Source: Propionibacteriaceae bacterium
Lineage (GTDB): Bacteria; Actinomycetota; Actinomycetes; Propionibacteriales; Propionibacteriaceae
Direction: 5' to 3'
Length of the DNA: 64,000 nt
Assembly: GCA_009780915.1 (NCBI GenBank)
Contig: WQZD01000004.1
Coordinates: forward strand, 62,001 to 126,000
The position numbers were made by a program, and so were the translations under genes. How positions within the stretch are numbered: position 1 is the first letter of the stretch; each line of letters opens with the position of its first letter. The notes below the pieces were generated by a model, which did not search any database, had not been told where the DNA came from, and saw nothing but the letters and a program-made list of their open reading frames with translations. Shown here in pieces: positions 1 to 9,200 of the stretch.

Positions 1-643
1 CGGCGAGCTTCGGCGTGAAGGAGTACGGCTTGCGACAGGTGGGGCAGTACCCCTCGACGCGCCCGGGCGAATCGGGGGTCGAACGGCCCACCTCGGCGCC
101 GCAGTGCGGGCAGAAGCGACGGTCCTCGGGCACTTCGGGGTGGGCCAAGATCGCGGACAGGGGGTCGACGCTGGGCTCGGGCGGCACGGTGGTGTACCCC
201 GCGCCCAAGTGTCCCACGCTGCGGGTCGATGTGGCGGGTCGGGTACGCGTCGTCCCGACGCCGACGCGGGCGGAGCCCAAGGAGACGGTCCCGATCCGGG
301 CGCTCGTGGTTCCCAGCGTCGTGGGCGGCGGGGCCGCGGAGCCGGCGGGGGCACCGCACGTGTCGCAGTACCCGTCCACGATGTGGCCCCGGCATCCGGG
401 CATGAGGCACGGTCCGGTGGCTCTCAGAGTGGGCACGTGCCCAGCCACGCCGTCACCCGATCGGGGTGCGGGCGTCGGGGGTGCGGGCGTCGGGGGAGCA
501 GGTGTCGGCGGTGCGGGCGTCGGGGGAGCAGAGGGCCGTCCTGGCCTCGGCGGAACAGTGGACGGCGTCGACGAGGGCATCCCGCACACGTTGCAGTACC
601 CGTCCTGGATGACGCCCGTACACCCTGGTTGCGTGCATCTCAC
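1..643 (-). CDS. pknG: PknG-like serine/threonine protein kinase, N-terminal part (cut by window edge)
   Basis: Only the N-terminal 214 codons lie here; the kinase and TPR domains would be to the left. The visible part has two near-identical zinc-ribbon cassettes of the form C-x3-PGC-x-G-x-I-x-DGYC-x2-CG near residues 3-21 and 75-95, joined by a Pro/Thr-rich linker. A third cysteine pair set follows, CPHCG...VGRS...GYCPTC then PYSFTPKL, which is the rubredoxin-like segment preceding the kinase domain in PknG proteins. PknG is a soluble kinase that controls 2-oxoglutarate dehydrogenase through its FHA-protein substrate in Corynebacterium and Mycobacterium. Start chosen at GTG 643 because its GTGA overlaps the stop of the upstream gene, as at the other junctions of this operon. 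Family assignment rests on the N-terminus alone; kinase activity cannot be checked. Confidence 0.8.
   Translation of the reverse strand, partial: MRCTQPGCTGVIQDGYCNVCGMPSSTPSTVPPRPGRPSAPPTPAPPTPAPPTPAPPTPAPRSGDGVAGHVPTLRATGPCLMPGCRGHIVDGYCDTCGAPAGSAAPPPTTLGTTSARIGTVSLGSARVGVGTTRTRPATSTRSVGHLGAGYTTVPPEPSVDPLSAILAHPEVPEDRRFCPHCGAEVGRSTPDSPGRVEGYCPTCRKPYSFTPKLA
465..530. repeat. 15-bp tandem repeat in the PknG-like gene
   Basis: Four consecutive 15-bp units (465-479, 480-494, 495-509, 510-524, plus a partial fifth), consensus GGTGCGGGCGTCGGG on the plus strand. The third unit differs at several bases. Read on the minus strand each unit encodes five residues of a Pro-Thr-Pro-Ala type linker between two zinc ribbons, so copy-number change would alter linker length without shifting the frame. 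Confidence 0.85.
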
Positions 644-1743
644 GATGGCCTCCCGGAGGCTTCGACCGCGCGGATCAAGGGCTCGACCACCTGGACGGGG
701 ACGGGGGAACGATGGAGGAGGTCGTTGACCTGGGTCACCAGGGTCTCGCGCACCGGGTCGGCGCCGGGACCGGCGACGGCTTGGGCCTTCTCCAGCCGGG
801 AGACCAAGGCGGCGATGAGGGCGTACGCCTCTTCGTTGGCCTGCTGGACGATGTCGAGGGCCGCGCTCACCTGGTCCAGACGCGCGAGGTAGGCGTCGAC
901 CAGATCGGCACGATCAGGAACCTCTCCGAGGGACTCCACGTGGGGAACGGCGTACTTCGGCGCGGGATCCACGCTGGCGCGGGTCTTCGCCACCAGGTCG
1001 AGGACGGCCTTCTCGCGGTAGATCAGACTCTCGCGGCGGGTCTGGGCCTGGGCGATCTTCTCGCCGAGCATCTGGCGTTCGGCATGGGTGACGATCAGGT
1101 CCCTCTCCATCTGCGCCGCCCGTACCTCCACGGGACCCAACAGGCCACCGACGTCGCCTCCGCGATCCGCCTTGTCGACCAGGTCCTTGATGGCGGCGGC
1201 CAGATCGGCCACAGGGGCGTCGGTGAGCGCACGCACAGGGGCCGGGTCCAACTGGGCCTGGTCGTGGATCCGGTCCATCTGGGCCAGGAGAGCCGTGATG
1301 CGGGCGGAGGTCTGCGTCGGGATCGTGACCAGTTGGTAGCGGGAGGACAGTTGGGCGACGAGGGCGTCCAGCATCCGGCAGGCTTCCGGCAGGGACAGGG
1401 CGAGGCCGCCTCCGGAGGAGATGGACGCCCCTGGGGCCAGCATGTCGTTGAGGTTGGACCAGGTGAGGACGGCGAGCTTCTTCAGGTCCACCTCGGTGAC
1501 CCGCCCGCTGTCCCACGTCGTGAGCAGGTCCTGGTACCGGGTACGGATCGCCTGCCACACGGTCAGCGTCATGGACAGGTCTTGGACCCCGGGGCCGTTG
1601 CCCGTCTCCTGCAGTTTCTGGTCCAGGCGGTCCAACTGGCGACGGGAGTCGTCGATCCACGTTCCCAGAGAGTCGAGGTACGCCAACATCTCTTGGGCTG
1701 TGGGCGGGTTCTGCGCGTCGCCGACGGGCCATGGGGCGCTCAT
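640..1743 (-). CDS. Hypothetical cytoplasmic coiled-coil protein of the PknG-like operon
   Basis: A 367-residue soluble protein with no signal peptide or membrane segment. Long charged helical stretches, for example the region around residues 210-260 rich in E, R, Q and A, suggest coiled coils. I do not recognise a catalytic motif or a named domain. Start ATG 1743 overlaps the stop of the GlnX-like gene as ATGA, and its own stop overlaps the kinase gene start as GTGA, so it is translationally coupled between a membrane protein and a kinase. A scaffold or adaptor role is inference from position only. Confidence 0.75.
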   Translation of the reverse strand: MSAPWPVGDAQNPPTAQEMLAYLDSLGTWIDDSRRQLDRLDQKLQETGNGPGVQDLSMTLTVWQAIRTRYQDLLTTWDSGRVTEVDLKKLAVLTWSNLNDMLAPGASISSGGGLALSLPEACRMLDALVAQLSSRYQLVTIPTQTSARITALLAQMDRIHDQAQLDPAPVRALTDAPVADLAAAIKDLVDKADRGGDVGGLLGPVEVRAAQMERDLIVTHAERQMLGEKIAQAQTRRESLIYREKAVLDLVAKTRASVDPAPKYAVPHVESLGEVPDRADLVDAYLARLDQVSAALDIVQQANEEAYALIAALVSRLEKAQAVAGPGADPVRETLVTQVNDLLHRSPVPVQVVEPLIRAVEASGRPS

Positions 1744-2990
1744 GAGTACTCCTTGATCCGGGCGTGGACCCCGGCCAGGGTCGCGATGATGGCGACGACA
1801 CAACCCGACGCGAGCGCGACGACGTACCACAGGCTGGACACCACCAGCGTGGCCGTGTCCAGGCGTTGCGCGTCGATGTCGGCGCCGATGGCGGCGGCCG
1901 TCGCCTGCCAGGGGGTGGCGTCGAGGGCGAGCGCGGCACGGGAGGCGTCGTCAGCGGCCGATGTCACATCCGACATCCGTGAGCTCACCTGGCTCACTGA
2001 GTCCGCGAGATCGGGGAAGGTGGAGGCCGCCGTGGCGAGGGACCCCATCAAGGATGTGGCCTGGGCCAGGGACGAGGCGGAGGTGTCGGGCGCCACCACG
2101 GCCATGAGGGTCATCGATTGGATGTCCCAAGTGTCCGCCTGGGCTTGGGACAAGGTGGCCACGCGGGAGTCGGTCACGGATATCTGGGAGGAGCGAGCGT
2201 CATAGATCCCGAGGACGGCCGTCGCGCCCGCCACGGCCAGCATGGCGATGGCCAGACCGATGTTGATCACGCGGTGGGTGCGCTGGGCCATGACGACCAT
2301 GGCCAGCAGATGGACGAGCACGGCCGTGGCGAACAAGCCGAGGGCGAAACGGACGACCGTGATCCAGGACGCCTGGTCGTCGGTGGTCACGCCCGCGTCG
2401 CCGGACAGGGCCGCCACGACCTGGGTGTGGTAGGCGGTGTCGACCGTGGTGGCGTCCGGGGCCGAGGCCGCTGATGTCGCCTGGTTGTGCGCCACGGTGA
2501 TGTCGTCGCGCCACTGGCGGATGCCCGATGCGGTCGCCTCCAGGTCCGACGGGTGGCTGGCGCTCGCGGCCGCGGTCAACAGGGACAGGTCGATCGTCGA
2601 ACTGACCTGCTGGTACGTCGTCCAGTCGCCGCCCTGCGGGTCGAGGAGCGAGGCCAGCGCACTGGCCTGGGCTTGGGCGACCTCCACGCGCAGGTCCCGT
2701 ACGTCCTGGGCATGGGTGATCGTCTCGGCGCGGGACTGTTGTTCCGTTTGGGCCGCGGTCACCGCCACGACGCCGAACACCGTCACCACCAGGGTGTACA
2801 CGATCAGGGCGGCTCGGATGACGCGGAACCGACGAGGACTGGGCGTCGGGGAGGGGGTACGGCGCGTCGTCGTGGCGATGGCGCCGGGCGACGGCGTCCC
2901 GGGACGAGGCGTGGCGGGTCTCGTCGGTGGGGGAGGGACGGGCGCCGGGGAGGTCGTCGTGGGGCGGGGCCTGGCGGGAGGGGTGCTCAC
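1740..2990 (-). CDS. GlnX-like four-helix membrane protein
   Basis: A 416-residue protein with a Pro/Thr-rich cytoplasmic N-terminus of about 55 residues, then hydrophobic helices near residues 58-80, two close together near 215-265, and one near 388-410. This gives two probable extracytoplasmic loops, each containing repeated DxR...Q.Q/A.A segments resembling sensor loops. The topology and the adjacent PknG-like gene match GlnX, the membrane protein that relays extracellular amino-acid status to PknG in Corynebacteriales. No GlnH-type lipoprotein is visible in this window; it could lie left of the edge. GTG start at 2990 overlaps the AAA+ gene stop (GTGA). GlnX identity is moderate: topology and context rather than clear sequence recognition. 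Confidence 0.6.
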   Translation of the reverse strand: MSTPPARPRPTTTSPAPVPPPPTRPATPRPGTPSPGAIATTTRRTPSPTPSPRRFRVIRAALIVYTLVVTVFGVVAVTAAQTEQQSRAETITHAQDVRDLRVEVAQAQASALASLLDPQGGDWTTYQQVSSTIDLSLLTAAASASHPSDLEATASGIRQWRDDITVAHNQATSAASAPDATTVDTAYHTQVVAALSGDAGVTTDDQASWITVVRFALGLFATAVLVHLLAMVVMAQRTHRVINIGLAIAMLAVAGATAVLGIYDARSSQISVTDSRVATLSQAQADTWDIQSMTLMAVVAPDTSASSLAQATSLMGSLATAASTFPDLADSVSQVSSRMSDVTSAADDASRAALALDATPWQATAAAIGADIDAQRLDTATLVVSSLWYVVALASGCVVAIIATLAGVHARIKEYS

Positions 2991-4201
2991 GGGGCCTCCT
3001 CCCCCTGCTGTGTCGCGTCGGTCCGCGTGTCGGATGGTGTGGGCTCGTGCGGCTGGGACTCGGGGTCGACGTCGGGGGGCAGGATCTCGCGCAACTGGGA
3101 CAGGGTCGGCTCGGGCACGTCTTTCAGCCTCCAGGCCATCAAGCCGATGGCCGCCTCGAAGACGTTGCGGGCGAAGCGGCCATTGCCGAAGGTGTCGTCC
3201 CGCGTCTGTCGGGCCAACACGGACCTGAAGGCGTCGAGGGAGGCGTCGGGCAGGTCGAAGTCAGCGTCCTTGGCCATGGAGGTGAAGATCTCCACCAGTT
3301 CCTGGTCGGTGTAGTCAGGGAAGAGGATCGTGGTGCGGAAACGAGACTCCAGCCCGGGGTTCTCCGCGATGAACTCGGCCATGGGGAGCGGGTAGCCCGC
3401 GACGATCACCACGAGGTCCCCGCGTCGGTCCTCCATCTCCTTGACGAGGGTGTTGATGCACTCCTGGCCGTACTGGTCCCCTGCCAGGGCGTACGCCTCG
3501 TCGATGAACAGGACACCCCCTGTCGCGGCGGTGACGACCTCCGTCGTCTTGATGGCGGTCTGGCCGAGGTATCCGGCTACCAGGTCGGAGCGGTCCACTT
3601 CGGTCAGATGGCCTTTGGAGAGCAAGCCCAAAGCTCGATAGATGCCACCCACGAGGCGCGCCACGGTGGTCTTGCCCGTGCCGGGGTTGCCGACGAAGAC
3701 AAGGTGGCGTGTGACCGTGGGGTCTTTCAGACCGGCCTTCTGCCTCAGGCCCTGGATCCTCAAGATGGCCGATTGGCGGTGGATCTCGTCCTTCACCGAA
3801 TCCAGGCCGATCAGGCCGTCCAACTCGGCGAGAAGCTCGTCCAGGCTCGGGGCCGGTTCCGGGGCGGGCGCCGGGGCGGTGGGGGCGGCTTCGGCGGCGA
3901 GGGCTGCTGCGGGGGCTGGCGGGGTGGCGGAGGTCGTGGGGGCCGAGGGCGTGGCGGGGGCCGTGGGAGTAGCGAGGGGCGCCTCGGGTCGATCGGAGGC
4001 GACGCCCAGTCCGAAGGCGCCGGGGGCGTGGGGGTCCAGACCCGTCAGGTCGAACGGGTTGGCGCTCAGGTCGTGGATGGCCTGGTTTTGGTCGCTCTGC
4101 AGGGACCGGAGCTTGGCCAACACGTGGTTCAGGAGGGCCGGCGCCTGTTGGGTGAACTCGGCCATCTGCTCCTGGTCGCTGCGGTCCTCGCCCATGGTCA
4201 C
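2987..4201 (-). CDS. CbbX/CfxQ-type AAA+ ATPase
   Basis: A 404-residue protein with an N-terminal helical part (1-50), a long Ala/Pro linker (about 60-118) and an AAA+ module. Walker A is GNPGTGKTT at 171-179, Walker B is VLFIDEA at about 230-236, and the pore-loop/sensor segments (GYLGQT, PGLESRF) follow. The module resembles the CbxX/CfqX group that includes CbbX and the EccA ATPases of type VII secretion, but the EccA TPR domain is absent. Such ATPases remodel protein complexes. Start GTG 4201 was chosen for its 4-base overlap with the preceding gene. The substrate is unknown; the products of the neighbouring TelA, GlnX-like or PknG-like genes are candidates by position. Confidence 0.85.
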   Translation of the reverse strand: MTMGEDRSDQEQMAEFTQQAPALLNHVLAKLRSLQSDQNQAIHDLSANPFDLTGLDPHAPGAFGLGVASDRPEAPLATPTAPATPSAPTTSATPPAPAAALAAEAAPTAPAPAPEPAPSLDELLAELDGLIGLDSVKDEIHRQSAILRIQGLRQKAGLKDPTVTRHLVFVGNPGTGKTTVARLVGGIYRALGLLSKGHLTEVDRSDLVAGYLGQTAIKTTEVVTAATGGVLFIDEAYALAGDQYGQECINTLVKEMEDRRGDLVVIVAGYPLPMAEFIAENPGLESRFRTTILFPDYTDQELVEIFTSMAKDADFDLPDASLDAFRSVLARQTRDDTFGNGRFARNVFEAAIGLMAWRLKDVPEPTLSQLREILPPDVDPESQPHEPTPSDTRTDATQQGEEAP

Positions 4202-4734
4202 CCCAGGTCCAACGTGGTGGCGGGGGTGGAGACGGGCGTTGGCGGCATGGGTCGTAGGGGCATGCGTCCGGGGGCGAACTTGTCGGCCAGGAATCGACCG
4301 TGGACGACCAGGGCCTGCGCGTCCTTGGCCAACACGGCGTCGTAGATCTTGTCCACCGTCTCGGCGAGGAGGTCCAACTGGTCGATGAGGACGAGTAGCG
4401 AGGAGCGGCCGGCGTCGACGGGACGGGAGTCCGCCCAGTCGCGGGGCAGGCGCACATAACTGCCCACGGTCTGTGGCAGATAACTGGTGGCCGTGGCGAT
4501 CAGCGAGTACTGATCGACCGAGGTCAGACCGGCGTTGCTCATCCGGGGCAGCGTGTCCCGCAACCGCTTGGTGATCCTCTTCACCCTCGCCGTGACGGCG
4601 CTGGACAGCGCGGCGGAGTCGACTCTGGCGTCCATCGTGTCGAGGGCGGAGGCGATGTCAGCCTCCGTGGGGGCAGCCGGGGTGGCAGGAGCCTCAGACT
4701 CCTGGTCGACGCGGAACCAATCGAAAAGACCCAC
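4198..4734 (-). CDS. Hypothetical protein between TelA and AAA+ ATPase
   Basis: A 178-residue acidic soluble protein beginning MGLFDWFR. It has a disordered Ala/Pro/Glu stretch near residues 14-26, then an all-helical body with a basic patch (RVKRITKRLRDTL, about 50-62). No enzymatic motif is seen. In Firmicutes, TelA proteins are often encoded beside XpaC-like helical partners, and this gene occupies the equivalent position, but I cannot show homology. It starts 11 bp after the telA stop and ends overlapping the AAA+ start. Confidence 0.7.
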   Translation of the reverse strand: MGLFDWFRVDQESEAPATPAAPTEADIASALDTMDARVDSAALSSAVTARVKRITKRLRDTLPRMSNAGLTSVDQYSLIATATSYLPQTVGSYVRLPRDWADSRPVDAGRSSLLVLIDQLDLLAETVDKIYDAVLAKDAQALVVHGRFLADKFAPGRMPLRPMPPTPVSTPATTLDLG

Positions 4735-4745
4735 GAAAACTCCTG

Positions 4746-6095
4746 TCAGCCACGGGTCTCGACGCTCAACTGCTGGTCGAGCGGCTGGGCGGGACGAGTC
4801 TGCACGCGCTCGAGATAGCTACGAGACTTGGCGACTTCCTCCTCCAGGACGGAGATGGTCTGCGACATGTTGGACAACGCCTTCATCTTGAAGGCGTCGA
4901 TGGAATCCATCGTGTCGTAGATATTCTTGAAGGCTTCTTGCAGCTGCGCCAGGCCGATGGTGGAGGCCGCGGCCTCTTCCTGGATGTTGGCAGAGTTGTC
5001 TTTCAGCATCTCGGAGGTGCGCTGGATCAGGGCCGAGGTGGTGGTGTTCAGCGCGGTGATCTGATCGAGGACGAGCTTCTGGTTGCCGAGGGCGGAGGCG
5101 ACGATCACAGCGGTGCGCAGGGCGGCGACCGTGGTCGTGGAGGCGCGATCCACACCCTTGATCAGCTCGATGTTGTTCCTGATGATGATGTCGATGCTCA
5201 GATAGTTCTGGATGGACACGGCCAACTGGGTCAGCAGGTCTTGGTGCTTCTGGCGCACATAGAACAGGACGTCTTCGCTGAGGGCCTTGGCGCGATCCGG
5301 ATCGGTCACGGACAAGGTTGTGACCTGTGCGGTCAGCTGGGTGTCCAGGTGCTCGGCGATATAGACGTACTGGTTGAGCCGTCCCATGGTCTGCCACAGG
5401 TTCTGTTTCTCCATGTTGAGCGAGACATTGTCCCTGGTCAATTCGTCTTGGCCGGATCTCAGCGCGTGCAGGATGGCGTTGAGGTGATCCTGCGAGGACT
5501 GGTACTTGCGGAAGTAGTCCTGGACGTTGCGGCCCATCGGAATCACGCCGAAGAGCTTCTTCGACAGGCTCGACTCTTGGTGGGGGTCGAGCTGTTCGAC
5601 CGTGCGGCGGAGGTCCATGAGGGTCTGGCCGACGGTGGAGCCTTGAGCGAGGCCGCCGTCCTTGATCGCCTTGATCGGGGTGGTCAGCAGCCGGTTGGAG
5701 GTTTCCGCGGCCCGGCGGATGTCGGCGTCTCCCATGGCACGCACAGCGTCGGCCTGGGCCGACAACTCCGGAGATTTCGTCTCGCACTGCTCGATCTGAG
5801 TCATGAAGGCGGCGACTTTCTCGTCGAGGATCGGCACCTGGGCGGCCTCGACTTGCGGGGCCATGGCGGGCGCCTGGGTCGTGGTGACCGGCTGCATGGC
5901 CGCGGGGGCGTCCAGGGTCAAGACGGTGGATATTGCGGTGGGCGGCGCCAGGACGGCGGCCTGGGTCGCGACGGCCTGGGCGGGAGCCGCGGGCGCGGGC
6001 GCGGGCTGCGCGAGCTGGGCCTGATCGGCCGGGGGAAGTACGGGGGCGTCCACGAAGAGGCCTGGAGTGGTTGGGAGAGCACTAGAGTCGGACAT
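4746..6095 (-). CDS. telA: TelA family (toxic anion resistance) protein
   Basis: A 449-residue protein with an Ala/Pro-rich N-terminal third and a long helical body typical of TelA/KlaA proteins. Family-like stretches include the block near residues 180-200 starting LMDLRRTVEQLDP and ending in a KKLFGVIP/GR motif, the DN..L..EK...W segment, and the C-terminal I..TMDSIDAFK. TelA proteins were named for tellurite resistance, though their usual role is unclear and is tied to envelope stress. Start ATG 6095 is preceded by a good GGAGG at the right distance; in-frame ATGs further upstream lack one. It is the first gene of the six-gene minus-strand operon, divergent from adnA. Confidence 0.8.
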   Translation of the reverse strand: MSDSSALPTTPGLFVDAPVLPPADQAQLAQPAPAPAAPAQAVATQAAVLAPPTAISTVLTLDAPAAMQPVTTTQAPAMAPQVEAAQVPILDEKVAAFMTQIEQCETKSPELSAQADAVRAMGDADIRRAAETSNRLLTTPIKAIKDGGLAQGSTVGQTLMDLRRTVEQLDPHQESSLSKKLFGVIPMGRNVQDYFRKYQSSQDHLNAILHALRSGQDELTRDNVSLNMEKQNLWQTMGRLNQYVYIAEHLDTQLTAQVTTLSVTDPDRAKALSEDVLFYVRQKHQDLLTQLAVSIQNYLSIDIIIRNNIELIKGVDRASTTTVAALRTAVIVASALGNQKLVLDQITALNTTTSALIQRTSEMLKDNSANIQEEAAASTIGLAQLQEAFKNIYDTMDSIDAFKMKALSNMSQTISVLEEEVAKSRSYLERVQTRPAQPLDQQLSVETRG

Positions 6096-6245
6096 TGATT
6101 CCTCCATCACGATTTCGTCTGTAATAAATGTAGCGGGTCGCTGATGCATCCGGGTAGCCATCCCGGTGTTGTCACCAGAATCGGTGAGAAATCAGGGTCG
6201 AGCCTGGTAGTGAAAATGTCCGAGGTCAGTGGTGAGATGGATCCC

Positions 6246-9200
6246 ATGACGATCTCGTACCGCCTCGTGGCCCCGCCGACGGCGCCCGACATCGACCTGA
6301 CCAGCGATCAGAAGCTCGTGTCGGGCCACCGTCGGGGCGTGCTCCTCGTCCTCGGCGGGCCGAGGACGGGCCGGACGACCTGCCTGATCGAGGCCACGAT
6401 CGAGGCGCTGAGGGCCGAGGCGCCCCATGTGCTCTTCATCGCCGGATCCCGGCGGGCGCGACTGGGGCTGCGAGCCAGCGTGGGATCGAGGGTTCCCCAT
6501 CTGTCGTCGCGGCTCACCGTGTCGACCTTCGACAGTTTCTGCCAGAGCGTCGTCCAGCGTTTCGGTCCTGAGCCGATCGCGCCGCAGGTGTTGTCAGCCG
6601 CCCGTCAGGACGCGGTCGTGAGGCAACTGTTGGCCGATTCCACCGCTGAGTCGTGGCCCGAGTCCTTCGCCCTGGCGAGGACGACCCCCCGGTTCGCGGC
6701 TGATGTGCGCGAGGCCATGGCGGCGTGTCAACGAGGCGGGCTGTCTCCGGCGGATGTCGCCCGTCTCGGCGCCGAGCAGAACCGTCCTGAATGGGTGGGT
6801 CTGGCCAGGTTCTTCGAAGAGTACCTCGACGTCCTGGGTATGTGGGGCTACTTGGACTACCCCGAGTTCTTGACCCGCGCGGGCGGGTTGCTGGACGACG
6901 AACAGGTGTTGGCGGCGGTGCGTCCCACGGGGTCGCTGGTCGTGGTCGACGGCTGGGAAGACTTGGACGGCGCCCAGGTCGAGATCGTCCACCGTCTGGT
7001 GGACGTCTCGTCCCCGACGATCCTGGCCGCCGATCCGGATCGCCAGGTGTACGGGTTCCGCGGCTCCCGGTCACGCTCGATGGGCCAGATCCTCGAGCAG
7101 TGGTCCCACTCCGGCGTGCCGACGGCGACGGTGAGCCTGAACCAGGGCCACGGCGTGTCACGCGCGGTGGTGGACGCCTGCGAGGGCACTCGTGGTCGGA
7201 TCCCGCTCCCGGTGGGCATGGACGTGGGGGTGCTGGACGCGTACCGGCGTCTGGCGCCCGACACGGCGGGCGCCGTGACGAAGATCCAGTTCGCTGACCC
7301 GATCTCGGAGGCCGACCACATCGCCGCCCTGCTGAAGAGGGCTCATGTGATCACCGGGATCCCCTACGAACAGATGGCCATCCTTGTGCGGACGCGGGCG
7401 CAGTTCCCGTCCTATCAGACCGCCTGCGACCAAGCGGATGTGCCGGTGGTCACCTCCGGGGACGAGATCCAGCTCAACCGCGAGAAGATCGTGTGGACGC
7501 TGTTGGCCGCGTTGCGGCTCGTACGAGACCAGGGCGTGGGGTCGCAAGCCGACAAAGACCTGATCGCCCAGTCCCCGTTGGGGTCGGACCCCGTGCCCCA
7601 GGGAACGCCAGATCAGGAGCCTCAGGACGAGCCCGTGGAGCGTGACAGCGGGGACGTGGAGGACGCGGTGGACGAGCAGGTGGGCCAGAGTCGCTGGGAG
7701 CGGGTGATGGCCGCCGGGAGGTCGGCCATGGGCGGCAGCGTCGGCGATGTCTTGTGGGCGGTGTGGAACGAATCAAAGTGGGAGGAGTCGTTGGTGGACG
7801 CCCTGTCCGAGGGCGGCACGGTGGCCGCGCGCGCTCATCACAGCCTCGACGCGGTCATGGCCCTGTTCGCCCTGGCGTCGACCTGGTCCCAGCTGCCGTC
7901 CGGGAAAGGGATCGCCACAGTGCTGGAGGCGGTGGCGGCTCAAGAGATTCCTGAGGACCTGCCGCGTTCGGCCTCATGGACGTCGCCGGCCGTGCGTCTG
8001 ACGACCGCCCACAGGGCCAAGGCCGACTCGTGGTCTCTCGTCGTGGTGGCGGCGGTGGAGGAGGGGGTCTGGCCGGCCAGGGCCCCGATGTCCACCATGG
8101 TGCCCCTGGACGGATTGGTCCCGTCGGCGATGGACGACCGGGAACGCATGATGGCCGAGAGACGGCTGTTGTACACGGCGTGCTCCGCCGCCCGTGACAC
8201 GCTCGTCGTCACCGCGGTGGCGGATGACGACCGTTCCCCGTCCTTCTTCTTCGAGCAGATCGACGCCACGACGATCACGGCCAGCCAGGGGCCACACGTC
8301 GATCCCGTGTCTAGCGCCGCACTAGTGGGGCGCCTGCGCACGGTGGCGTCAGACGACACCTGCCATCCAGGGCTGCGGCAGGCGGCGTGCGACCGGCTCG
8401 CCTGGATGAGTGAGAACCGCGTCTTTCGGGGCGCGGATCCGAAAGTCTGGTGGGGTGTGGGCGACGCCGTCCACGGTGGGGATCCGGACGTCACGGAGTC
8501 GCCCGGTTCCGCGGATCTGGCGCGGTCGGCGGGTCCGATCGTGGTGGCGGCAAGTCAGATGGATTCCCTGTTCGAGTGCCCGCGTCGGTGGTTCCTCTCC
8601 CGACAGGCGCAGGGCGAACGGGCGCCGGGGGCTCGGACGCGAATCGGGTCGATCGTCCACGCCTTGGTGCAGGATCCGTCGATGAGTCTCGACGAGATGA
8701 TCGATCGCCTCGACGCTGTGTTGGACGATGTCAGCTTCCCCGCCGCATGGATGAGACGCACCGAGGCCGAGCAGGCGACGGCAGCGCTGGAACGGTACGA
8801 CGCCTATCGCCGAGCCACTCGACGGGAGGTCCTGGCCAGCGAGGTCGACGTCGAGTTCAGTGTGGACGTCCCCGGATCCTCGCCGGTCAGGGTCCGTGGT
8901 CGGATCGACTCCATCGAGCGAGACGACCAGTCCCGGGTGTGGATCGTCGACTTCAAGACCGGGAAGGCCCTGCCCACGAAAGCGCAGGTGGCGGCGCACA
9001 CCCAGTTGGGCGTCTATCAGCTGGCCGCCCTGGAGCACGCCGTCCCCGGCGTGGATCCTGCGATGCTGGCGGGTGCGGAACTGGTCTATCTGCGGCATCC
9101 CGACTCACGAGGATCCCAGCTCCCGAAGGTCTTCTCGCAAGAGTGCCTTCGTGAGGTTCCTCATCTGACTCAGGAGGTGAAGCTGCCCGTGATGGGAAGC

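Noticed and set aside
465-530. A CRISPR array
   Set aside because: The 15-bp units are directly adjacent without spacers and keep the reading frame of the kinase gene.
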